Assembly: GCA_002898135.1 (NCBI GenBank)
Contig: BDTQ01000218.1
Coordinates: forward strand, 1 to 5,844
DNA from: a bacterium BMS3Bbin07
Lineage (GTDB): Bacteria > Nitrospirota > Thermodesulfovibrionia > Thermodesulfovibrionales > JdFR-85
Direction of reading: 5' to 3'
DNA: 5,844 bases
The position numbers and the translations under genes are program-made. Under the pieces are notes generated by a model. It saw only the letters and a list, made by a program, of their open reading frames with translations. It made no database searches and had not been told where the DNA came from. This document shows, piece by piece, positions 1-5,725 of this stretch; positions within the stretch are counted from its first letter, which is position 1, and each line of letters starts with the position of its first letter.

Positions 1-45
1 GATATCAACTATTCCCTCAATGATTGTGAGTGTCTCAACAGATTC
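1..45 (-). pseudogene. In-frame continuation of the radical SAM gene beyond the TAG, cut by the window edge
   Basis: Read in the same frame past the TAG, this stretch gives ESVETLTIIEGIVDI with no further stop before the window edge. As I recall the family, this is the segment that follows NSGGY (roughly NSGGYESVETL..LEGIVDIY). The frame is preserved and only the Tyr codon position is a stop, so a single TAT/TAC-to-TAG change explains everything. The gene is therefore most simply one reading frame from 561 leftwards with one nonsense codon: a young pseudogene, a sequencing or assembly error, or read-through. The rest of the gene lies outside the window. Confidence 0.75.
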
Positions 46-561
46 CTATCCCCCGGAATTATAGACGATCGGGATACAGAGCCCCCCTTCTATTGCCATC
101 CTTAATGCCTTCAGTATCATGGGGACCTGATGTGTTGGAGTAACAAGATTGATATTATGACAACCCCTGGACTGAAGGTCTGTCATTATGGACGAAAGCC
201 TTTCAAAACTTGCCTCGGCTCCCTCACCAAGATGGCTTATGGAATAATTCTGACAGAAGAGACATCCGAGGTTGCAGTTGGTAAAGAATATAGTTCCTGA
301 GCCTCCCCTTCCCACAAGGGGTTTCTCTTCACCAAAATGAGGACCCCAGCTTGAGACAACGGGCTTGTCCCCTGTACGGCAAAACCCATATTCTCCTTCC
401 TTGCGGTTGATGCCGCAACTTCTTGGGCAGAGCCTGCAGGAAGTTAGTATATTATCGGCCCGGGCTATCCTCTTGTCAATCTCCTCTGAAGGGAGCTTCA
501 GATAGGCAGGAATGAAATCATCTTGTGAGTTTCTGGGCAATTTCCTTGGCATTCCAGGCAA
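46..561 (-). CDS. PflX-type radical SAM protein, N-terminal part, ended by an in-frame TAG
   Basis: This is the N-terminal portion of a radical SAM protein resembling the PflX / pyruvate formate-lyase-activating-enzyme homologue family (COG1313 type), whose substrate is generally unknown. Visible features are an N-terminal cysteine cluster CRLCPRSC (C42, C45, C49) plus C61, then the radical SAM [4Fe-4S] motif CNLGCLFC (C96, C100, C103), followed by QNYSIS and later VTPTHQVP and VYNSGG. The reading frame opens with TTG at 561; an ATG at 552 is an equally plausible start, and neither has a strong Shine-Dalgarno sequence. The start lies inside the end of the phoU-like gene (35-44 nt overlap), suggesting co-transcription and coupling. 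A TAG at 46-48 ends it at residue 171, directly after NSGG, where relatives continue with Tyr and the second half of the barrel. A product this short would probably lack part of the SAM-binding fold. The family call is firm; whether a functional protein is made is doubtful. Confidence 0.8.
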   Translation of the reverse strand: MPGMPRKLPRNSQDDFIPAYLKLPSEEIDKRIARADNILTSCRLCPRSCGINRKEGEYGFCRTGDKPVVSSWGPHFGEEKPLVGRGGSGTIFFTNCNLGCLFCQNYSISHLGEGAEASFERLSSIMTDLQSRGCHNINLVTPTHQVPMILKALRMAIEGGLCIPIVYNSGG

Positions 562-1117
562 TACGCTTTATTGAATCAAGTATGACGATATAGAGCCCTG
601 ATGACTTCGGAAGGCAGAGTCCCTCGATTAAACGCTCTTCATGGAGTGTGGCAAACTGATTGGCTGTCCTCTCGATTTCCAGCTCTGATTTCTTTATGTA
701 ATTAGCAATAAATGTATTTCTGGCAAGTATCAGGTCACTTGTGGTATTTAATATTTCCCTGGTCCGCTGAAAGAGAAATCCGAGTTCCGATATTGCCTTG
801 TCACTGAAGAGTATATTCTCCCGTACCTTTGTCCTTATAGAGCGGGCTATGTGCTCAAGATTGCCGGCCATCCTCTCCAGGTGGGAGGGGATAGGAGAGA
901 ACAGGCGTGCAGTATCATATGATTTTGAAGCTGAAATCAACTTCTCTGTCAGCTCTTTTCCGGTCTCCTGTACGCCTCTTATGATATCTTCAGCTTCATC
1001 GATAAAGGTATCCCTGTTATAGATGAATGCATTATACAGGAGAGATATGGCCTCCTCAAGTCCCTGGCTCATCCCGTGAATTCCGGAAATGGCCTCTCTT
1101 GTCTCAACCTCTTTCAT
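518..1117 (-). CDS. PhoU-like / DUF47-type helical protein
   Basis: This 199-residue, almost entirely helical protein has no membrane segment or signal peptide and resembles PhoU-domain proteins, either stand-alone DUF47 (COG1392) type or the C-terminal PhoU domain of Na/Pi cotransporters. Supporting motifs are two PhoU-like repeats: PSHLERMAGNLEHIARSI (about residues 77-94) and LHEERLIEG...SSGLYIVILDSIKRIAWNAKEIA (about 158-194). Each has the family pattern of Glu/Lys-Arg-hydrophobic followed by N..(E)IA. PhoU family members are cytoplasmic and usually modulate phosphate uptake or associated kinases, often with a metal cluster; no phosphate transporter gene is visible next to this one, so its partner is unknown. 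I chose the ATG at 1117 because AAGGAGGG lies just upstream; the frame is open further upstream (to 1183), but that extension runs through the likely promoter. It is first in a probable unit with the radical SAM gene, which begins before this one ends. Confidence 0.72.
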   Translation of the reverse strand: MKEVETREAISGIHGMSQGLEEAISLLYNAFIYNRDTFIDEAEDIIRGVQETGKELTEKLISASKSYDTARLFSPIPSHLERMAGNLEHIARSIRTKVRENILFSDKAISELGFLFQRTREILNTTSDLILARNTFIANYIKKSELEIERTANQFATLHEERLIEGLCLPKSSGLYIVILDSIKRIAWNAKEIAQKLTR

Positions 1118-1120
1118 ACA

Positions 1121-1128
1121 CCCTCCTT
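1121..1128 (-). promoter_or_regulatory. Ribosome binding site of the phoU-like gene
   Basis: AAGGAGGG on the minus strand is a near-perfect Shine-Dalgarno sequence, with TGT between it and the ATG at 1117. It decides the start in favour of MKEVET over the longer open frame beginning at 1183. Confidence 0.8.
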
Positions 1129-1171
1129 CCAGGACAACATGGTTTATAAAACAAGATAAACTCCTGATAAA

Positions 1172-1180
1172 ATTATACCA
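1172..1180 (-). promoter_or_regulatory. Extended -10 promoter for the phoU-like gene
   Basis: On the minus strand the sequence TGGTATAAT is a consensus extended -10 (TGnTATAAT), about 55 nt ahead of the ATG at 1117. No good -35 box is seen at 16-18 nt; GTCTGA at 17 nt is a poor match, which is tolerated with an extended -10. It sits in the 98-bp gap between tilS and the phoU-like gene, the only sizeable gap in the minus-strand cluster, so it probably separates two transcription units. The predicted transcript start is near 1165. No hairpin with a T-run that would terminate tilS transcripts was found in the gap. Confidence 0.5.
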
Positions 1181-1215
1181 CAAACCGGGCTGGATCAGAC
1201 CTTTTGCGACTGATG

Positions 1216-2592
1216 CTATTTTGCCATCTTCACGGTTATTCTCAGTGCCCTCGCACTTGAGGATTTTATCCTGTACCTGTCATCTGTTCTGTATCCAACT
1301 ACCCAGACAATATCCTCCCCTGAAAGAAGCAATGGAACAGAATCCCTCATATCTCTCGGCACCTTCTCGTCAACAAAATAGTCCTGCAGTTTTTTCCTTT
1401 TTCCAAACCCGGAGGGATAAAAGAAGTCTCCTGCCTGCCTTGAACGCACCTTGAGCGGAAAGCGGAGCATGTCAAAGTCAAAAACCGCCTCTGTCTTTCC
1501 ATCTCCTGTTCCGGTTGAGTCATTACTGACACTCGATATCAGGACAAGACCGGCCTCTTTCAATACTGTTTCTCCCGGAACCTGTAATACATGCTCACCC
1601 AGTTTCCGGGGTGGTGCCGAAGTGATAACCAATGTTGAGTAGTCCTTTATAACCCGTATCCCCCCAGGCAGGTAAATCCTTGAACCGCTTGAGCCTGTCT
1701 TTATAAGGGATATAATCTCTTCAATGTGCTCAAGCCCAATCCCCCGTAACCCCCTTGTTTCCTCAATAGCCCTGATGAGTGTCCTCCTGAGGATAACCTT
1801 CTCCATATGCTCGAGGGGAGAAATAAAGAGTTCTATTTTATCGCGTGTTTTACGGCTTATAAGCCTCATGAGCGACTTTGTTACTGCAATCTCCATGTAT
1901 GCATTCTCCTCGCGGAAGATAGTGGCTGTCCTGCAGAGGGTACCGGTTAGATTCGGGTTATACTTTTTAAGGAGCGGCATGACTTCATGCCTCAATCTGT
2001 TGCGCAGATAATCCTGTTTCAGGTTTGATGTGTCAATAACAAACCTGATGCCCTCCTCATCTAAATAATTCTCGATTTCATTTCGCTCCACCATGATTAA
2101 AGGCCTTATGAACATTCCTCTGACAGGCGGTATACCTGAGAGACCCTTTGGTCCGGACCCTCGTAAAAGCCTCATTACAAGGGTTTCAGCCTGGTCATCG
2201 GCATTATGTCCTGTTGCAATCCTGTCGGCCTCTATCTGAAAGGCATGTTCCTCAAAAGCAAGGTATCTGAGATGTCTTGCTGCCTCCTGTATGCTGAGGT
2301 TTTCCTTCTCCGAAAACTCCATCACATCCACCCTTTTAACACTGAAGGGTACGTTCAGCCTTTCTGTCAGGTCAGCGCAGAAATCAATCTCGTATGGGGT
2401 TTTTTCAGGCCTCAGACCATGGTCAACGTAAAGGGCATAAAGGGAGAGTCTCCACTCCTCCCTCAGTTCATTCAGTACGTGCAGGAGGGAGACCGAATCA
2501 GGCCCGCCTGAGAGACCTACAAGCACCCGCTCTCCGCCTTTCAGCATGGAGTGTTTTTTTATCGTCTGCTTTACTTTTTTCAGTATATCCAT
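1216..2592 (-). CDS. tilS: tRNA(Ile)-lysidine synthase TilS
   Basis: TilS uses ATP and lysine to convert C34 of the CAU-anticodon tRNA-Ile to lysidine, so that the tRNA reads AUA and is charged with isoleucine; it is normally essential. The 458-residue length is normal for a full-length TilS. The N-type ATP-pyrophosphatase P-loop SGGPDS is at residues 28-33, YVDHGLRP at about 55-62, QEAARHLRY at 102-110, TGHNADDQAET at 127-137, IRPLI at 162-166 and the DTSN...YLRNRLRHEVMP segment at 187-206. The C-terminal TilS domain runs from about 377 to 455, with RSRQAGDFFYPSG, KKLQDYF, VPRDMR and WVVGYR. The ATG at 2592 is chosen because an AGGAGGA lies 8 nt upstream and the next residues match the usual TilS N-terminus; the frame is open 25 codons further, but that part overlaps the preceding gene. 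It follows the DUF457 gene by 31 nt and is probably co-transcribed. The usual hpt/ftsH neighbours are absent. It ends with TAG. Confidence 0.97.
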   Translation of the reverse strand: MDILKKVKQTIKKHSMLKGGERVLVGLSGGPDSVSLLHVLNELREEWRLSLYALYVDHGLRPEKTPYEIDFCADLTERLNVPFSVKRVDVMEFSEKENLSIQEAARHLRYLAFEEHAFQIEADRIATGHNADDQAETLVMRLLRGSGPKGLSGIPPVRGMFIRPLIMVERNEIENYLDEEGIRFVIDTSNLKQDYLRNRLRHEVMPLLKKYNPNLTGTLCRTATIFREENAYMEIAVTKSLMRLISRKTRDKIELFISPLEHMEKVILRRTLIRAIEETRGLRGIGLEHIEEIISLIKTGSSGSRIYLPGGIRVIKDYSTLVITSAPPRKLGEHVLQVPGETVLKEAGLVLISSVSNDSTGTGDGKTEAVFDFDMLRFPLKVRSRQAGDFFYPSGFGKRKKLQDYFVDEKVPRDMRDSVPLLLSGEDIVWVVGYRTDDRYRIKSSSARALRITVKMAK

Positions 2593-2607
2593 TCCTCCAA
2601 TCCTCCT
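2593..2607 (-). promoter_or_regulatory. Doubled Shine-Dalgarno sequence before tilS
   Basis: On the minus strand the 15 nt before the ATG at 2592 read AGGAGGATTGGAGGA: one AGGAGGA 8 nt from the start and a second GGAGGA directly abutting it. The distal copy has the normal spacing and is the likely functional site. It fixes the TilS start at MDILKK. Confidence 0.75.
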
Positions 2608-2623
2608 ACCCCGAAAGATCTGC

Positions 2624-3526
2624 CTAAAATTTAATATACTCCTGCACGGCCTTTCCCATTTTATCAAACTTTACCCGTGCAATGAAATGTTCTCCGGGGA
2701 GGAAGGAATATGAGAGTTCATGCCATGTTACAATGGTCTCATTCCCTTCCCTTTTAATTTCAGGCAAGGGAAATCTTGCGAAGTAGAGAAAGTTCTTTAC
2801 AACCCGCAACTGCTTTGATTCCTTTACCTCGGGTGCCTTTTCTGAATAAACGAACTTATCATTAACGCTGACCCGCTGTGTAAACAGGTCAACAGTTCCG
2901 ATTTTATATACCCCTGCAGAATCCGTAACAAACCACCATCTCAAGAAATCGTTTGGCAGCGGAAAGAGATGGTAATTATATTCGTCCATGCGTGTTCTGA
3001 GAAAATCCTCGGCCATTCCCTTGAGATAGAACCTGCCAGTCAGATAAAAGGAGATCAGAATCATCGTTGCCACAGCTATCAGCCGTCTCATGTTATCTTT
3101 CTTCATGGTCAGTATTACCCCCAGCAGGAGTGCCCCTGTAATATATGGGTCAATGATGAAAAGAAGGTCGAGGGAGTATTTTGACCAGTCAAACGGAGAC
3201 AATATCCTTGTGGGATAACGGTTGAAGAGGTCCAGTATTAGATGACTGCCATAGCCTGCAAATGATATCACAGAGAAGTAAACAAAACCCTTTCTGAAGA
3301 TTCCATGCATTAAAAAACCCATAAGCAGGGAAAAAAGCACAAGAAGCCCTATGCCATGAGTAATCCCCCTGTGATATCTCAGGAAGACATCTGCTCCCCA
3401 CAGGTATGTTATATAGTCAAGGTCCGGGGCATTAGCTGCAAATACAAGCGTTGCAAGGGCTGCCTTCCTTTTTGGAAAGCATTTGGACAGCAGCGTACCT
3501 GTGAGGATATGAGTTGCAGGATCCAT
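2624..3526 (-). CDS. DUF457/YdjM-like membrane-bound metal-dependent hydrolase
   Basis: This 300-residue inner-membrane protein belongs to the DUF457/YdjM-like family of putative membrane-bound metal-dependent hydrolases; no substrate is established. The N-terminal half carries the family's ligand motifs: H6 in MDPATHILTG, PDLD (34-37), HRGITH (52-57) and SHLILDLF (94-101) followed by LSPFDW (109-114). Hydrophobic stretches at about 59-76, 80-98, 122-140 and 149-165 are probable membrane helices. The C-terminal 120 residues, starting near LPNDFLRWWFV (about 190-200), form a soluble beta-rich part also typical of the family. The ATG at 3526 begins the canonical MDPxTH N-terminus, so it is preferred although no Shine-Dalgarno sequence is visible before it. 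It starts the minus-strand cluster, opposite gatA, and is followed 31 nt later by tilS. It ends with TAG. Confidence 0.85.
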   Translation of the reverse strand: MDPATHILTGTLLSKCFPKRKAALATLVFAANAPDLDYITYLWGADVFLRYHRGITHGIGLLVLFSLLMGFLMHGIFRKGFVYFSVISFAGYGSHLILDLFNRYPTRILSPFDWSKYSLDLLFIIDPYITGALLLGVILTMKKDNMRRLIAVATMILISFYLTGRFYLKGMAEDFLRTRMDEYNYHLFPLPNDFLRWWFVTDSAGVYKIGTVDLFTQRVSVNDKFVYSEKAPEVKESKQLRVVKNFLYFARFPLPEIKREGNETIVTWHELSYSFLPGEHFIARVKFDKMGKAVQEYIKF

Positions 3527-3561
3527 ATTTAACAGATAGTTTAATTCAGCAGGTGTAAAAC

Positions 3562-3591
3562 TTGCAAACTTCTTTATTGAGACTATATAAT
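3562..3591 (+). promoter_or_regulatory. Sigma-70-type promoter for gatA
   Basis: TTGCAA at 3562-3567 serves as a -35 (4 of 6 matches to TTGACA) and TATAAT at 3586-3591 as a perfect -10, with an 18-nt spacer. The predicted start near 3598 leaves a short leader of about 23 nt that still contains the GGGGGG ribosome binding site. The assignment rests on sequence match and position only. Confidence 0.55.
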
Positions 3592-3598
3592 TATACCA
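3590..3598 (-). promoter_or_regulatory. Extended -10 promoter for the hydrolase-tilS unit
   Basis: TGGTATAAT on the minus strand overlaps the gatA -10. The same sequence, with one extra matching base on each side, occurs before the phoU-like gene. The upstream sequence, which lies over the gatA start, is C-rich and offers no -35. A predicted start near 3583 gives a leader of about 57 nt without an evident ribosome binding site. Confidence 0.45.
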
Positions 3599-3610
3599 CT
3601 AATTTCAGAT

Positions 3611-3616
3611 GGGGGG
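3611..3616 (+). promoter_or_regulatory. Ribosome binding site deciding the TTG start of gatA
   Basis: GGGGGG lies 4 nt before TTG at 3621. An ATG at 3609 is in the same frame but meets TAA at 3618-3620, so it cannot be used. The next in-frame ATG is codon 55 of the protein, far inside the conserved domain. TTG is therefore the only workable start. Confidence 0.6.
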
Positions 3617-3620
3617 CTAA

Positions 3621-5066
3621 TTGGAACTCTTCAGGCTTGGCATCTCTGAAGCGCTGGATTTATTAGATAAGGGAGAAATATCTTCAAGGGATATACTGGA
3701 CTCTCTCTACAGCAGGATTGAAGCGGTTGATGACAGGGTAAGGGCCTTTATCTCCCTGACAAGGGACCGGGCATACGACCGTATGGAAGACCTGAAAGGA
3801 TCTGAAAAAAGAGGCCTTCTCTCCGGTATTCCGCTCGCTATAAAAGACAATCTCTGCATAAAAGGGATAGAGACAACCTGTGCTTCAAAGATACTCAAGG
3901 GTTTTATTCCTCCCTATGAGAGTTCCGTGACCGAAAGGCTCCTTCAGAACGGCTACATCCTCCTTGGCAAGACAAATCTTGACGAGTTCGCCATGGGTTC
4001 CTCTACTGAGAATTCAGGATATTTTGTGACACACAACCCCTGGGACCTGGATAGGGTTCCAGGCGGGTCAAGCGGGGGGTCTGCTGCAGCAGTGGCGGCA
4101 GATGAGTGCCTGGGTGCCCTTGGTTCCGATACCGGTGGCTCCATAAGGCAGCCCGCTGCCTTCTGTGGTGTTGTAGGGTTCAAGCCTACATATGGAAGGG
4201 TATCGCGATACGGGCTTGTTGCCTTTGCATCATCGCTTGATCAGATCGGGCCCATAACAAAAAACGTAAAGGACTCTGCTCTCCTTCTGAATGTTATCTC
4301 AGGCCATGACCCGAGGGACAGCACATCCGTACCTGTTGAGGTTCCTGACTTTACAGCAGGACTCGGCCGAGAGATCAGGGGACTGAAAGTAGGGGTACCG
4401 AAGGAGTATTTTATAGAAGGGCTTGACCCCGAGGTGGAGCAGGGCATCAAGACCGCCATAGGAGTACTTGAGCGGCTTGGAGCAGAGATTGTTGAGGTAT
4501 CTCTGCCACACACCGGCTATGCAGTTGCTGCTTATTATATCCTCGCCACATCTGAGGCAAGCTCAAATCTTGCCCGTTTTGACGGTGTGAAATATGGATT
4601 CAGGGCAGATGGTAAAGACCTGATTGATATGTATATGGAGACAAGGGCTCAGGGTTTCGGCCCTGAAGTGAAACGGAGGATAATGCTCGGCACTTACGCC
4701 CTGTCAGCCGGTTACTACGATGCCTACTATAAAAAGGCACAGCAGGTGAGAACCCTGATAAAGACGGACTTTGAAGAGGCGTTTAAAGAGGTTGATGTCA
4801 TAGTCACGCCTACAAGTCCCACTGCTGCTTTCAAAATTGGGGACAAGGTCTCGGACCCGTTACAGATGTACCTCAGTGATATCTTTACCATATCCGTTAA
4901 TCTTGCAGGTGTTCCTGCACTATCAAGTCCCTGCGGATATACCTCGGAAGGCCTGCCTGTCGGGCTTCAGGTTATTGGCAAACATTTTGATGAGGAGACT
5001 GTTTTAAGGGTTTCATATGCCTATGAGCAGTCAACAGACTGGCATAAGAAGAGGCCGGGACTGTAA
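3621..5066 (+). CDS. gatA: Glu-tRNA(Gln)/Asp-tRNA(Asn) amidotransferase subunit A
   Basis: GatA is the glutaminase subunit of GatCAB: it releases ammonia from glutamine for the amidation of mischarged Glu-tRNA-Gln (and often Asp-tRNA-Asn) by GatB. The 481-residue length is standard. The amidase-signature triad is intact: K75 in AIKDN, cis-Ser S150 in PGGSSGGSA and nucleophile S174 in [12 protein letters not shown], with the same spacing as in characterised GatA proteins (Lys79, Ser154, Ser178 in the S. aureus enzyme). GatA-specific segments include [16 protein letters not shown] (117-132), [18 protein letters not shown] (309-326) and [13 protein letters not shown] (365-377), which separate it from generic amidases. 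It starts with TTG (MELFRLGI). Neither gatC nor gatB is adjacent: upstream is a divergent gene and downstream is a metal regulator, overlapped by one base in TAATG. Confidence 0.97.
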   Translation: MELFRLGISEALDLLDKGEISSRDILDSLYSRIEAVDDRVRAFISLTRDRAYDRMEDLKGSEKRGLLSGIPLAIKDNLCIKGIETTCASKILKGFIPPYESSVTERLLQNGYILLGKTNLDEFAMGSSTENSGYFVTHNPWDLDRVPGGSSGGSAAAVAADECLGALGSDTGGSIRQPAAFCGVVGFKPTYGRVSRYGLVAFASSLDQIGPITKNVKDSALLLNVISGHDPRDSTSVPVEVPDFTAGLGREIRGLKVGVPKEYFIEGLDPEVEQGIKTAIGVLERLGAEIVEVSLPHTGYAVAAYYILATSEASSNLARFDGVKYGFRADGKDLIDMYMETRAQGFGPEVKRRIMLGTYALSAGYYDAYYKKAQQVRTLIKTDFEEAFKEVDVIVTPTSPTAAFKIGDKVSDPLQMYLSDIFTISVNLAGVPALSSPCGYTSEGLPVGLQVIGKHFDEETVLRVSYAYEQSTDWHKKRPGL

Positions 5067-5725
5067 TGGGAAAGATGGAACAGGAAAGGTTGGAAGAAGC
5101 GCTGGAACTCCTTTGGGTTCTTGAAGAAGAGGAAAAGGGTGGGCTCAAACGTCTCAAGGGTTGCTCTGATGATGAAGGGATAGATGAGATCATTGCAGAA
5201 CTGCAGAAGAGGGGGCTCATCACCGTTGACGGGGAAAACGTGGAGTTCACTCCCGAAGGCAGAGAGATTGCCAGGGGCGTGGTGCGGAGACACAGGCTTG
5301 CCGAGAGGCTTTTTGCGGATGTCTTTGAGATGAAAGAGGAATATATTCATGAGGATGCCTGCAGGATGGAGCATATACTTAGCAAGGAACTGACTGACAG
5401 TGTCTGTACCTTTCTTGGCCACCCCCCGACGTGTCCTCACGACAAGCCCATTCCAAGAGGGGAGTGTTGCAAGAAATACAGGGTGGATGTGGAACCTCTG
5501 GTTATGAGGCTTGCTGATTTTGAAGTGGGGCAAAGGGGCAGGATTGTCTATATTGTTCCTTCAGATCCGTCACGTCTTAACCGGTTGAATTCCATAGGCA
5601 TAAATGCCGGTTCCAAATTAAAGCTCCTTCAGAAATGGCCGTCAGTGGTGGTTCAGGTTGATGAAACCACTGTTGCAATTGATATCGATATTGCTAAGGA
5701 GATATTTTTAAAGAAGATAACATGA
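5066..5725 (+). CDS. DtxR/MntR-family metal-dependent regulator with C-terminal FeoA domain
   Basis: This is probably an Fe- or Mn-responsive cytoplasmic transcription regulator of 219 residues in three parts. Residues 1-66 form a winged-helix-like N-terminus ending in ITVDGENVEFTPEG. Residues 67-120 are the DtxR metal-binding and dimerisation domain. Residues about 143-217 are an SH3-like FeoA domain (DFEVGQRGRIVYIV...GINAGSKLKLL). The metal ligands line up exactly with DtxR: H76, E80, H95, C99, E102 and H103, equivalent to DtxR His79, Glu83, His98, Cys102, Glu105 and His106. An additional CPH...GECC motif (C123, H125, C134, C135) follows. The helix-turn-helix region is short and acidic, so DNA recognition may be atypical. 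The ATG at 5066 overlaps the gatA TAA; AGAGG 11 nt upstream is a weak ribosome site, and ATG at 5075 is an alternative. The 3' end overlaps the convergent kinase gene by 32 bp. Confidence 0.9.
   Translation: MGKMEQERLEEALELLWVLEEEEKGGLKRLKGCSDDEGIDEIIAELQKRGLITVDGENVEFTPEGREIARGVVRRHRLAERLFADVFEMKEEYIHEDACRMEHILSKELTDSVCTFLGHPPTCPHDKPIPRGECCKKYRVDVEPLVMRLADFEVGQRGRIVYIVPSDPSRLNRLNSIGINAGSKLKLLQKWPSVVVQVDETTVAIDIDIAKEIFLKKIT

Larger units (their letters stand above)
3527..3620. promoter_or_regulatory. Divergent intergenic region with symmetric bidirectional -10
   Basis: This AT-rich 94-bp gap separates the divergent hydrolase-tilS and gatA-dtxR units. The perfect palindrome TATAATTATA at 3586-3595 contains TATAAT on the plus strand (3586-3591) and TATAAT on the minus strand (3590-3595), the latter preceded by TGG as an extended -10. 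RNA polymerase could thus start in both directions from overlapping boxes, with predicted starts near 3598 (plus) and 3583 (minus). No DtxR/MntR-type operator resembling those I know was recognised here. Confidence 0.55.

Noticed and set aside
46..48. Genome-wide reassignment of TAG to pyrrolysine as the explanation for the interrupted radical SAM gene
   Set aside because: TAG ends three of the other genes here (1216-1218, 2624-2626, 5694-5696) at positions matching expected protein ends, so amber is an ordinary stop codon in this genome on present evidence. Local suppression is not excluded.
1118..1215. Search for a tilS terminator or small gene in the 98-bp gap before the phoU-like gene
   Set aside because: No GC-rich hairpin with a T-run and no small open frame with a ribosome site was found; only the extended -10 and the ribosome site of the next gene are supportable.
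1089..1454. Plus-strand open frame of 121 codons across the tilS 3' end and the gap before the phoU-like gene
   Set aside because: Most of it is antisense to the conserved TilS C-terminal domain; the translation is low-complexity and unlike any family, with no convincing ribosome site.
5021..5533. 170-codon minus-strand open frame antisense to the DtxR gene
   Set aside because: It lies entirely across the gatA end and the DtxR gene, shows no recognisable domain, and the plus frame has full metal-site conservation.
5643..5672. Inverted repeat CAGTGGT...ACCACTG (alternative stem GTGGTT...AACCAC) downstream of the kinase stop on the minus strand
   Set aside because: It lies inside the FeoA coding part of the DtxR gene, has a long loop and no following T-run on either strand, so it is not supported as a terminator.
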